DNA of 39,672 nucleotides from a virus. The DNA lies in IMG/VR virus record IMGVR_UViG_3300006919_000139, positions 1-39,672 of that record. One strand, written 5' to 3'. Shown here piece by piece: positions 20,232-27,961 of the stretch (the first letter of the stretch is position 1; each line of letters begins with the position of its first letter). A model generated the notes under the pieces. It worked only from the letters and a program-made list of their open reading frames with translations, was not told where the DNA came from and made no database searches. A program made the translations under genes and the position numbers.

Positions 20232-20277
20232 GAGAGAGGCTTGGACGAAAGCTGGGATAGGGGGGGCGTTGGAAGCC

Positions 20278-21264
20278 TTACGGGGCTGGATAGACCGGCA
20301 TTGATTTCGGAGCGTAGGCGTAGGAAATCGGCCCAACCTCGCAATTGGTGGCGTTGTTCCGGTGAACGATGATGTCGTGGGTCAATGAGGTGCTGGACCC
20401 AGACGATTTGATGCCTTCCAGGCGATTGCCCTTGGAACTGGTTTCGACACACCACCTGGCCCCGTTCGTGCCGAAGGTGTGACTCGTGCCGGAGACGACA
20501 AGCCCGTTCGCGTCCGTGTCCAGAAGCAAATCGGCCGACCCGGTTTGATTCCCGCAGTTGTCTTCGAAATGCAGGGACCGCGCGCTACCGGACGCCTTTC
20601 TGACGACCATGCCGTTCAGAAAGTTCTCGATGCCGGATATCTCCCACCCGGCAAGGTCCACCATATAGGCCGCGATATACGCCCCACCTCTTGCCTTGGC
20701 CGCGCTCGTCACCTGCTGGCCGGCGTGGTTGGCGAAGCAGTTTCTTGCGATCACGGAATCGAGGGCGCGGGTCCGGCCGATGTCGAAGGCTTCCGCCCCC
20801 GTCCACCTGACGGCCACGCGGTTCAATTCAAGCTGCTGGGCAATGAGGGTCGTCGACCCCGAGGGCGGCTTGTCCGCGACGATTCCCCGTCCGCCCATGT
20901 TCTGGATCAGGAAATCCTCGACCGTGACCATGAGGGAGTTGCCGATTTCCACCCCGATGGAATCGTCCGTCGCCGTATCCGTTCCACCGGAGCCTTCGAT
21001 GCGGAATCGGTGGACCTTGGAATACTCGGCCCGGTCTGATGCCGTGGTGCGATCGGCAATCTGCATCACCGTTCCGTTGAACCCATCGGCGTCGAGAAGC
21101 GACCATTGCCCATCGACCTCGACATAGCTGGCGGCCTCCCCGATCTCGATGGTTTCCGAGATGGGGAATGTCCCCCGGCCCGTCACCTTCGTCGCCCCGT
21201 ACTGCACGGCCTTGGCGATGGCTTCGTTCCAGTCGTTCCCGAAATCAGCGACGTTCAAGGTCAT
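20278..21264 (-). CDS. Tailspike-like right-handed beta-helix protein
   Basis: 328 residues. The N-terminus 'TLNVADFGNDWNEAIAKAVQ' is the pectate-lyase/tailspike opening (V.DFGa..D....I..A). Long runs of alternating small and beta-branched residues with repeated Asn ('RNCFANHAGQQV', 'ENFLNGMVVRK', 'RLEGIKSSGSST') fit beta-helix coils. It would bind or cut surface polysaccharide of the host. It sits at the far end of the leftward block beyond lysis, separated by a 320-nt gap, so it may have its own promoter and be a host-range cassette. No catalytic residues could be assigned. The N-terminus is short, so a separate adaptor is probably needed to attach it. Confidence 0.75.
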   Translation of the reverse strand: MTLNVADFGNDWNEAIAKAVQYGATKVTGRGTFPISETIEIGEAASYVEVDGQWSLLDADGFNGTVMQIADRTTASDRAEYSKVHRFRIEGSGGTDTATDDSIGVEIGNSLMVTVEDFLIQNMGGRGIVADKPPSGSTTLIAQQLELNRVAVRWTGAEAFDIGRTRALDSVIARNCFANHAGQQVTSAAKARGGAYIAAYMVDLAGWEISGIENFLNGMVVRKASGSARSLHFEDNCGNQTGSADLLLDTDANGLVVSGTSHTFGTNGARWCVETSSKGNRLEGIKSSGSSTSLTHDIIVHRNNATNCEVGPISYAYAPKSMPVYPAP

Positions 21265-21587
21265 TGGACTAGGTGTCCTTTTGTGTTAGGGTTTTGGTTG
21301 GCTTGTCGAGAGCCAGCCCGGCAGGGCGGCGGCGGACTCCTATCAGAAATGGTAGGGGTCCGCGCTTTTATGGCGCAGCCTGTTGTGATAGAATTACGTC
21401 GTGCTGTGGCAGCGGGGACGAACCCGTGCCGGGAATTGCGCCAAGGACGCCCTCTGGCAACGATGCAGGTCGGCCAGCCTACAGAGGGTATAGCGAACTT
21501 GGACGCGGCCTCTGGGCCGACGACAGAGATGCCGGTAATCTCAATCCGGCCCGCAGCCATCACCACCCGCACACTTCCTGCCCGACT
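21265..21587. other. 323-nt gap before the tailspike gene
   Basis: No convincing gene. A 103-codon minus-strand frame (21261-21572) exists but reads as low-likelihood protein (PPPPCRAGSRQ and similar) and passes through the hairpin at 21334-21361. The stretch probably holds the tailspike promoter/leader; no good -35/-10 pair was found. AAAGGA lies 11 nt before the tailspike ATG. Confidence 0.5.
21334..21370 (+). terminator. Terminator-like hairpin, plus-strand orientation
   Basis: Arms 21334-21344 and 21351-21361 pair over 11 bp (two G·U) around AGAAAT. On the plus strand GCGCTTTTA follows. It could stop rightward read-through coming from beyond the tailspike gene, or act as a leader hairpin for leftward transcripts. 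Confidence 0.5.
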
Positions 21588-21761
21588 CTACGCCCTATCC
21601 CAGCCCTCACGCGCGCTGTCATAGCGGGAACGAGCCTCGGCCAGTATTTCCCTCGCCTCGACTTCATTGCCGTTGTTCGCCGCTTCCAGGGCCTTCGCGC
21701 CGGCATCGACAAGGGCGGTCCCGATCCGAATCGCGGGCAGGATTTCAGATATCGGGATCAT
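21588..21761 (-). CDS. Small helical protein, 57 aa, end of lysis cassette
   Basis: 'ISEILPAIRIGTALVDAGAK' then EAREILAEARSRYDSAREGW. ATG 21761 overlaps the lipoprotein stop (ATGA). It is weakly amphipathic, with no membrane segment. Such small helical proteins often end alphaproteobacterial phage lysis cassettes; function unknown. Confidence 0.6.
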   Translation of the reverse strand: MIPISEILPAIRIGTALVDAGAKALEAANNGNEVEAREILAEARSRYDSAREGWDRA

Positions 21762-22051
21762 GTCGCTTCTCCGAAGACGGCGTTGACGAGAGTGATGGCG
21801 GATTTGACCGTGCCCACGGCTTCCGCAGGGTCGAGGGTCGAATCGCTGGAACACGCGGGGTCTGCGATCTGGTTCGCCGCATCCACCCGCCCGATCTGGC
21901 TTTCGGTCAGGTCGGGTTTGTACGGGGTCAACTGCTCAAGGGCCGTCGCGTAGGTGTTGCAGGCGATGGCGAGGGCGTTGATGGCGCGGGTTTCCGTTGT
22001 CCCGGCACAGGCGCCCAGGACGAACAGAAGCAGGATAGCGAATTTACGCAT
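21758..22051 (-). CDS. Phage lipoprotein of the lysis cassette
   Basis: 97 residues with a clean lipoprotein signal (FVLGAC, Cys15). The mature part is helical ('INALAIACNTYATALEQL', 'IGRVDAANQIADPACSS', 'VGTVKSAITLVNAVF'). Its place beside holin and endolysin would suit an outer-membrane spanin, but it lacks the proline-rich Rz1 composition and no Rz partner is seen. Coupled to the holin-like gene upstream (8-nt overlap). Confidence 0.75.
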   Translation of the reverse strand: MRKFAILLLFVLGACAGTTETRAINALAIACNTYATALEQLTPYKPDLTESQIGRVDAANQIADPACSSDSTLDPAEAVGTVKSAITLVNAVFGEAT

Positions 22052-22250
22052 CGCCCTTCCCCTTGATCGACGTCTTGGTGGTGAGGCGGAGAACGATATT
22101 GACGACCGCGAGAATCCCAGCAACGAGGCTGGCCTGTTCCTCACCCGTCATTCCAAGGTCAACGCCTGCCACGGTGCCAATCGTGGCAACGGCGGCGATC
22201 AGGTTGGCCCAGATGGTACGAGAGGCGTACCAGGGCTTTGAGGGCTCCAT
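22044..22250 (-). CDS. Holin-like two-TM membrane protein
   Basis: 68 residues. Two hydrophobic segments ('TIWANLIAAVATIGTVAGVD' and 'ASLVAGILAVVNIVLRL') and a basic C-terminal tail (TTKTSIKGKGDA). This pattern (PWY.S.tiWanl) is common in proteins beside phage endolysins and is consistent with a class II-type holin that opens the inner membrane. The holin role is by position and topology. Confidence 0.72.
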   Translation of the reverse strand: MEPSKPWYASRTIWANLIAAVATIGTVAGVDLGMTGEEQASLVAGILAVVNIVLRLTTKTSIKGKGDA

Positions 22251-22266
22251 TGGCTGTTCCTTTCAG

Positions 22267-22659
22267 TCAGTAGGTCCAGAGCCGGGGCCGGGGGTGGTCC
22301 CCATCCGCCAGCATGTCGATATGGATAAAGCGGCCATCCCAAGGGCCGTGTTGCTTCGGGCCGACGCCCTGGGCGCCTCTGGTGATGGCGAGGGAGAGAA
22401 GATAGAAGGCAGGCTCACCGGCAACGCCGATATCGGCCGCCTTGCCTGTCGTGTGCGGCCCGTCCCGCCCGGTCTTGGAGACCCGCGCGTTGTGATCCGG
22501 GCAGCGGAAGCCCGAGGAAATCACGATGGGCCGCTTGAACGCATTCCGCAGGCCCTGAAGCCATGCGAGGAAGTTCGGGTCCATGTCCGCGCGCCCGCAG
22601 CCGCAGTGACAGGTGAATTCCCGTTCGGAGAAGTTGGGGTAGAGGGACCAGTCGATCAT
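22267..22659 (-). CDS. M15-family peptidase endolysin
   Basis: 130 residues. Zinc ligands are seen in PHTTGKAAD (H69, D76) and FIHID (H113); SGFRCPDHN at 49-57 is the typical substrate loop, and an N-terminal C-x-C-x-C opens the chain. The M15A family cuts peptide bridges of peptidoglycan. There is no signal peptide, so it needs the holin. ATG 22659 overlaps the phosphoesterase stop (ATGA); the longer frame upstream is not used. Confidence 0.92.
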   Translation of the reverse strand: MIDWSLYPNFSEREFTCHCGCGRADMDPNFLAWLQGLRNAFKRPIVISSGFRCPDHNARVSKTGRDGPHTTGKAADIGVAGEPAFYLLSLAITRGAQGVGPKQHGPWDGRFIHIDMLADGDHPRPRLWTY

Positions 22660-23618
22660 GCCTCGATCACCTTGCCTCTGAATGAAACCAGCCCGTCGTC
22701 GAAGACCTCGGCCAGTTCGGGCGCCAATAAACGCCCCTGCCAATAGGTCAGGACGGCGAATCCGCTGCACCAGTTCTTGGGATTGTCTTCGGTATAGTCC
22801 GCGAATTGCGGGCCGTCGGGTTCGGCCATCGTCCCCGTGTCAACGCCATATCTTCGGCCGTTGTAATCGGCGATGGGGTTCCACTTGAGGGAATGAAGAT
22901 GCCCCGTGACCATGCTCTTGCCGGACCAGAGGGCATTATTGTGGGTGGCGTGCATCCCGCCCTTGAACCGGTGTTTGACCACGGTGTTGTCGTTGATCCA
23001 GGTGGACCAGCACGGCTCCCAATCCGGGAAATGGTCTTGAAGGTGGACGCCGTGAACCTTGGCGTATTCGGGGGCGACCTGGGCCAGCCGGGTTTCGAAG
23101 CGGGCATCGTGATTGCCCAGGGGCCATATCAGCCGGCAATCCTTTCCCGCCGCGTCGGATATTTCCTCGAGGCGTTCCTTGCAGGTCTCGATTTCCTGTA
23201 TGACCGTTGGCCGGGATTCCCAGCCGATCGGGGGGTGGCGGGATATACTCGCCCCGTCCATCACATCGCCGTTCATGATGACGGCCTTGGGCTTTATTTC
23301 CTTGATGAGCTTGACGAAGGCACGGTGGGCGGTTGAGACGATGCCGGGCCAGTAATGGGCGTCGGAACCGACCAGAACCTCCCCGTTGGGGATTGCGATT
23401 TCGATCCGCCCCGCGTGCTTGATCCCGTGTCGGTATCTCCCCCCTCCCGCGTGATAGGGCGGGGTCAACTGCCTGCCGTATTTCTTCTCCATCTTGACCC
23501 GTCTGTCATAGACCCGGCGGACGTTGATGTTCAGTCGTCGCGCCGTTTCATGCGGCCCATAGGCTTCGAACAGGTCTATGAAGTCCTGGTCGGCGCTCCG
23601 GGCGTTGGGATGGGTCAC
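22656..23618 (-). CDS. Calcineurin-like metallophosphoesterase with N-terminal HTH
   Basis: 320 residues. Residues 15-45 ('IDLFEAYGPHETARRLNINV') form a helix-turn-helix-like part. Residues 80-300 are the phosphoesterase with D86-x-H88 (GSDAHYW), D118 (NGDVMDG), GNHD at 168-171 and GHLH at 239-242, a full dimetal site. Phage relatives are protein phosphatases or nucleases. It lies inside the lysis cassette, coupled on both sides (GTGA, ATGA). GTG start at 23618. Confidence 0.9.
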   Translation of the reverse strand: MTHPNARSADQDFIDLFEAYGPHETARRLNINVRRVYDRRVKMEKKYGRQLTPPYHAGGGRYRHGIKHAGRIEIAIPNGEVLVGSDAHYWPGIVSTAHRAFVKLIKEIKPKAVIMNGDVMDGASISRHPPIGWESRPTVIQEIETCKERLEEISDAAGKDCRLIWPLGNHDARFETRLAQVAPEYAKVHGVHLQDHFPDWEPCWSTWINDNTVVKHRFKGGMHATHNNALWSGKSMVTGHLHSLKWNPIADYNGRRYGVDTGTMAEPDGPQFADYTEDNPKNWCSGFAVLTYWQGRLLAPELAEVFDDGLVSFRGKVIEA

Positions 23619-23890
23619 TTAAACAGCCCCACAAAGCCCTTCCAAAAGGTCGTCAACACGCCGCCCACGATCAGCGCCACCATGAGCATTGCCGCCTTGC
23701 TCCCGGCCTGCTCGCATCGCTGCCGGGTTGATCTTAGGAACTGCGCGTCTGCTTGGGCTTCCAGGGGGTGTGACGGGTCGAAGCCAATCGAAACCAATGT
23801 TTCGCGCACAGCAATGCTCACGACTTTCCGCGCGGCGCGTTCCGCCGCCTCATCCGCTATTCTGCGGATTTCTTGCTCGCTCAGGCTCAC
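23615..23890 (-). CDS. Small C-terminally anchored membrane protein (DUF6127-like)
   Basis: 91 residues. Helical soluble part ('QEIRRIADEAAERAARKVVS', 'GFDPSHPLEAQADAQFLRST') then one transmembrane segment ('AAMLMVALIVGGVLTTFWKG') near the C-terminus. The GTG at 23890, overlapping the previous TGA, is preferred to GTG at 23908. A cassette role as pinholin, antiholin or spanin-like protein is possible. Confidence 0.7.
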   Translation of the reverse strand: MSLSEQEIRRIADEAAERAARKVVSIAVRETLVSIGFDPSHPLEAQADAQFLRSTRQRCEQAGSKAAMLMVALIVGGVLTTFWKGFVGLFK

Positions 23891-24249
23891 ATCGGTTCTC
23901 CAACCCACCTATCCCAAACGACATTGGGAAGGCCGCCCATCTCCACGATGCAATCGTCCCGGACGAGGAAGATGACCACCGCCGGTTGGCGGGGCACGGC
24001 GTAGACGATGATCGTGTCCGCGACGTAATCGCTTTCAGGGGGTGTGGAATTGTAGAGAGAGACGATGCGCTGGGCGTTCTCGCCGCCGATACTCCCATCG
24101 GGAATCAGGGGTGCCCCTCTCAACGCCTGCACACGCTGCCACGGCGCGAGATCGTTGACCGAAACGCACACTCCCCCTCCGCCATTGGCGAAGGCGGGAA
24201 TCCCGTAAAGACACAGGAAAGCAAATACTGCTAGGACTCGCAGAACCAT
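23887..24249 (-). CDS. Predicted secreted protein, 120 aa
   Basis: A clear signal peptide ('LRVLAVFAFLCLYGIPAFA') is followed by a Gly run and a mature domain of about 95 residues with C28 and C103, possibly a disulfide. It has a strong ribosome site (AGGAGGG) and opens the lysis cassette after the tail fibre. Function unknown; periplasmic action is likely. Confidence 0.72.
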   Translation of the reverse strand: MVLRVLAVFAFLCLYGIPAFANGGGGVCVSVNDLAPWQRVQALRGAPLIPDGSIGGENAQRIVSLYNSTPPESDYVADTIIVYAVPRQPAVVIFLVRDDCIVEMGGLPNVVWDRWVGEPM

Positions 24250-24280
24250 GATCGGCCCTCCTATCGGGCTGTGATTGGTA

Positions 24281-24314
24281 GCTCCCGGGGCTTGTGTCCG
24301 CAGGCTCCGGGGGC
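24281..24314 (-). terminator. Hairpin after the tail-fibre gene
   Basis: Arms 24281-24290 and 24305-24314 pair over 10 bp with two G·U pairs. It lies between the tail-fibre stop and the secreted-protein start. There is no U run on the minus strand, so it is a possible partial terminator or mRNA-processing structure. Confidence 0.35.
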
Positions 24315-24320
24315 GCTCGT

Positions 24321-25604
24321 TTAGACGAAGGCGAGAAACTTGATCGTCCAACTGGAATTCGTGATGTTGCCGACTCCGCCCGTGCCCTTGTTCAAGAGAG
24401 AGAAGGCGGAGGAATCAGAACCGAAGCGGATGTTGAGATTCGTCGCATCGGGAACGACCGATACGCCCCGGCTGCTGTCGTTGGCGAGCGGGCCGAAATC
24501 GACGCAGACCTCGTCACTGACCGAATAACCGAGATCCGTTGTCCCGCAGACCAATCGGGCCTGGATGATCTTGGGAACCGCCCCCAGGCCATGAGCGAGG
24601 GTCAGGGCTCCGGCCGAGGTGATGGTCTGGCCGGTGGATGTGTAGGACGCGGAGAGAGGGGCGACAACGGCTTTGCCGCTCGCCCGCGTGTAGGCGAGAA
24701 CGTCCACAGTGTTCGCGGCCGTCGCAAACCCGATCAGCCGGTCCCCGGCGACCGTCGTGATATTGGCCGCGCCAGGGAGTGTGATCCCCGAACCGTGCGT
24801 GATGGTAAGCGCCCCGTCGAATTGAAGCATGAACAGCGTTCCGGCGGCCACGGTGATCGCCGAGAATCCGGTCGTGCCGGTCACATCGAAATAGTTGCCA
24901 TCCGTTCCGAGAACGAGAGGCGAGGCGCTGGCGACATCCGCACCCTTGGAGAATGCCTGCGTGGCGGTGAAGGTGTTGGCGACATCGTTCTTGGTCGTGT
25001 CGGCGTCGTATGCCTGTACCGTGCTGCCGATCGCGGAAACAGGGATGGCGTTGCGAGACAGCCGCGACACCTGAAACGCCGTGCCGTCGTACAGGGCCTT
25101 GTAGTACTTGTTTGCCTCGATCACGACGGATGCGGAGAAGGCGGCGTCGTCCATCTCTCCGGCCTTCGCGGTCAGACCGGAAACGGCGATGGTCACGGCG
25201 TCGTCGGAGGCGGTCGATCCGGCCTGGAACACGAACTCCTGTCCCGCCGCATAGGCTGCAATGGCAGGGGTCGGGGTGAGGGTCAGAGCGTTTTTCGATC
25301 CGCCTGCGGTGCCGCACCAGATGAAGGCGCTGTCCTGGACCTGGCCGGCGGCCGCGTAATGATTCCGGGCGGTGCCGTCATCGACGTTGGTATGCTTGTT
25401 CCCGCCCATCGGGAGGTCGGCCGTCGCTGCGTTCTCACCGTTCTTCGTGAGGCAGGCGTTGATGCCGGTCGCGAGATCGGCGTCATGGGTGTCGTGATTG
25501 TCCGCGCGGATCTTCGTCCCCGCGTCCCGGTCATTGGCCCAGACATTGGAACCGCTAAACGTGCCGTTGGTGCGGGTATAGGTGCCGCTGCCGTTCCAGG
25601 CCAT
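24321..25604 (-). CDS. Tail fibre/receptor-binding protein
   Basis: 427 residues. The N-terminus ('AWNGSGTYTRTNGTFSGSNV', 'DRDAGTKIRADNHDTHDADL') is the conserved phage tail-fibre attachment module. The rest is rich in Thr, Ala, Gly and Ser with repeat-like beta segments ('VTIAVSGLTAKAGEMDDAAF'). ATG 25604 is preferred to 25610 because AGAGG lies at a proper distance from it. The C-terminus probably forms the receptor-binding tip; its target is unknown. Confidence 0.85.
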   Translation of the reverse strand: MAWNGSGTYTRTNGTFSGSNVWANDRDAGTKIRADNHDTHDADLATGINACLTKNGENAATADLPMGGNKHTNVDDGTARNHYAAAGQVQDSAFIWCGTAGGSKNALTLTPTPAIAAYAAGQEFVFQAGSTASDDAVTIAVSGLTAKAGEMDDAAFSASVVIEANKYYKALYDGTAFQVSRLSRNAIPVSAIGSTVQAYDADTTKNDVANTFTATQAFSKGADVASASPLVLGTDGNYFDVTGTTGFSAITVAAGTLFMLQFDGALTITHGSGITLPGAANITTVAGDRLIGFATAANTVDVLAYTRASGKAVVAPLSASYTSTGQTITSAGALTLAHGLGAVPKIIQARLVCGTTDLGYSVSDEVCVDFGPLANDSSRGVSVVPDATNLNIRFGSDSSAFSLLNKGTGGVGNITNSSWTIKFLAFV

Positions 25605-25664
25605 GGGCATTTCCTCTTTGATTTTGCAGTTTTACGGGGCGGGCGGTTGCGCTACCGTCCGGGG

Positions 25665-25844
25665 ATGAACTCAGAGAAAGTCGTCTCCGCCCTTCTCATC
25701 ATTCTGAATCTCGTCGTGATCGGCGTCATGGCGCTGATCGCCTGGGCGCTTGACGGGCTGGGGCCGGACTTCGTGTTCGGCGGTATTTCCGGCGCGGTCC
25801 TGGTTGGCCTCTATTTGCGCCTGAAACTCGGCTACTGGCCTTAG
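25665..25844 (+). CDS. Two-TM membrane protein on the opposite strand (moron candidate)
   Basis: 59 residues. Two hydrophobic segments ('VVSALLIILNLVVIGVMALI' and 'FVFGGISGAVLVGLYLRL') are separated by a short acidic loop. The gene fills exactly the gap between the tail-fibre and ejection-protein genes and ends 4 nt inside the latter, tail to tail. GGGG precedes the ATG. An independently expressed membrane protein in a late operon is typical of a moron such as a superinfection-exclusion factor; that role is inference. Confidence 0.65.
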   Translation: MNSEKVVSALLIILNLVVIGVMALIAWALDGLGPDFVFGGISGAVLVGLYLRLKLGYWP

Positions 25845-27961
25845 CGTGTCCCCGAGGCCAGCCCGCCGCTCGTTATCATGGTCGCCAACTTCCGCCTCGC
25901 CTCCGGTGTCACGTTGGCCCACAAATTCGCGGCCGGGGTTGCCACGGCGTCGTTCAGAAAGCCGGTCTGGCGGGCGCGGTCGGTCGTCAAAAGAATGTCG
26001 GCAAGGCTTGTCGCCGTCTTTTCGCTGGGCCGGGTCAGCGCCTGGAAGGGGGCCTTGATTGCTGGCCCAAGCATACCGAGTGTCTTGCCCGCGAGACTGT
26101 CGCCTTGCCGCGCACCCTGTAGCGATTCGAGCGCCCAGGACGGCATCCGCGACAGTTCGTCAATGTCCTGCTTCATGGGCGTCGTGTGGGAGCCTGCGCG
26201 CGGGCCGACCATGCGCTCGGTCTGCATCTTCTGCTGTTCAAGGCCGATGTCTCGCTTGAACGCCGCGAACCGCTCGGGGGGAAAGATGGCTTCCAGCCTC
26301 GTCCAGAGATCCGCCTTTTTGCCGGCGAATTTACCCGGCGCGCTTTGCGTATCGCTCTGAATGGTCTTGGACAATTCACGGCGGACGCCGAACTGAAACG
26401 CTTCCTGTTCCGCAGGTGTCATATTGGCGAAGGTCTTGCGCGTGATTTCCTCATCGCCTCGGAGGAACCGGCGGCCCATCCAAGTCGCGTCCTTGATCGC
26501 GGCCGGCCCGGCATAGGCGGCGCGGGCCTCCTTATATGCGGATCGGCCCGTCACCGAATCGGTGGTGATGTCGTCCAGTTTGGCGACAAGGGACTTGCGG
26601 ACGGAATTGATGGCGCGGCCCATCTCGTCGAGGTTCAGCTTTCCCGTGACAGGGTCGCGGTAGCCCTCAAGAATGTCGTCCATGCCGCGCTTGGCCGCAT
26701 CCATGGCGCGGAGATTGGGCGTCCCTTCGATGATGACCTTCCCCGCGTCGTCAAAGCCCTTGACCGCGTATTCCTGGAAATTGAAGGGGCGGCCTTCCGC
26801 GAGAGCTTCCAACTGCTGAATGCGGATGCCCTTGTTCATCCCCTGTTGGACGATGGGGTCGTCAAGGAACTGCTGAAGGCGGTCATCCCACTGAGCGAAG
26901 ACCTTGCCCGCCTTGTCTGATACGGGGGCGAACGCCTCGTCGTATAGCGGCCCCGCCTTGCCTCGCTGGGCGGCCGACAATTCGTCCAGGCTCTCATAGA
27001 ACCGATTGGGAGCGAGATTGTCCGCCGCCTTCTCCATGCGCCCCGCGCGCCCCGCCATGCGGTTGGCGACGAAATCATCCGCGATCTGCGTGGACTTGCC
27101 GGGGACATTGGCGGCGGCGCGAGCCATGCGCTGGGCGTTGATCCCCCCGACATCAGCGATTGCGACATCGTCACCGCTTTCGGCTAGGGCCTTCCGCACG
27201 GTTTCGACGGCAGCCTTGATATCGCCGCCGTTGCCCCTTGCGATGGCCTCCACGGCCTTGCGCTGGCCTTTGTCGGTATTACCGAATTGGTTGAGTATCC
27301 GGGCGACGACAGGCCGCGCCGCCGCGACCACGCCATCGACCACAGGCACCAGCAGCCCGCCGGTTCCGGCGCCCACCCCGGCCCCGGCCAAGCCTTGGGA
27401 CAGGCGGTTTTCCCACCCGCCTTCGGCGTTGCCTGAGCCGTAGACACCACCAAGAGCGCCGCCGCCGAGGGCAGCCTTGCCCATGCGCGGCAGCAACCCT
27501 GCCCCAGCCTTCGCGGCGGTCGCACCCATCACAGCCTTCGTCGCCGGGGACGCGATTGCGCCGCCGACCTCTCCAACGAAAGACGATACAGGGTATTCTT
27601 CCGCAAACTGCTCGCGGTCTTTCCGGTAGCCAGCGAGGCGGTCGTCATAGGCTTTGCCCATGTCGAACGGCTGACCGTCCACGAGCGCCCGCTTGCCAGC
27701 GACGAAGGGGGAATCCAGACCCGCCGCGATTTCGTCCATATAACCGCCAGCAGCGCCGGACGCGACGGCCTGGGCACCTTTGTTCAAATACCCCACAACA
27801 TCCTCAAGGGGCGAACGACGGACCTCTTGGCCGGCGAAGGGGTCGGCAGCCTGGCCCGCATTCTTTTGGACATAGGCCATGACATCCTGCTCGGACGCAC
27901 CTTCTGGTGCGTTGACCTCGTAGGTCTGGCCGTCGGGGCCGGTGACGCGGTATTTCGCCAT
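25841..27961 (-). CDS. Large internal virion/DNA-ejection protein
   Basis: 706 residues. The N-terminus 'AKYRVTGPDGQTYEVNAPEG' is a common first module of phage internal proteins. A Gly/Ala-rich hydrophobic stretch (about 145-225, 'GAGLLPRMGKAALGGGALGG') suggests membrane insertion. A helical remainder follows ('FYESLDELSAAQRGKAGPLY'). In podoviruses such proteins leave the head first and form the trans-envelope channel. The ATG at 27961 overlaps the upstream stop (TAATG). Confidence 0.8.
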   Translation of the reverse strand: MAKYRVTGPDGQTYEVNAPEGASEQDVMAYVQKNAGQAADPFAGQEVRRSPLEDVVGYLNKGAQAVASGAAGGYMDEIAAGLDSPFVAGKRALVDGQPFDMGKAYDDRLAGYRKDREQFAEEYPVSSFVGEVGGAIASPATKAVMGATAAKAGAGLLPRMGKAALGGGALGGVYGSGNAEGGWENRLSQGLAGAGVGAGTGGLLVPVVDGVVAAARPVVARILNQFGNTDKGQRKAVEAIARGNGGDIKAAVETVRKALAESGDDVAIADVGGINAQRMARAAANVPGKSTQIADDFVANRMAGRAGRMEKAADNLAPNRFYESLDELSAAQRGKAGPLYDEAFAPVSDKAGKVFAQWDDRLQQFLDDPIVQQGMNKGIRIQQLEALAEGRPFNFQEYAVKGFDDAGKVIIEGTPNLRAMDAAKRGMDDILEGYRDPVTGKLNLDEMGRAINSVRKSLVAKLDDITTDSVTGRSAYKEARAAYAGPAAIKDATWMGRRFLRGDEEITRKTFANMTPAEQEAFQFGVRRELSKTIQSDTQSAPGKFAGKKADLWTRLEAIFPPERFAAFKRDIGLEQQKMQTERMVGPRAGSHTTPMKQDIDELSRMPSWALESLQGARQGDSLAGKTLGMLGPAIKAPFQALTRPSEKTATSLADILLTTDRARQTGFLNDAVATPAANLWANVTPEARRKLATMITSGGLASGTR

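Noticed and set aside
21261-21572. 103-codon minus-strand frame before the tailspike
   Set aside because: It contains PPPPCRAGSRQ-type translation and crosses a hairpin; no family pattern and a poor start context.
21758-22250. Rz/Rz1 spanin pair
   Set aside because: The lipoprotein is not proline-rich and no overlapping or upstream TM-coiled-coil partner gene was found.
24294-25844. Long plus-strand frame of 516 codons
   Set aside because: It is antisense to the tail-fibre gene and arises from GC-rich codon bias; only its last 59 codons form a plausible separate gene.
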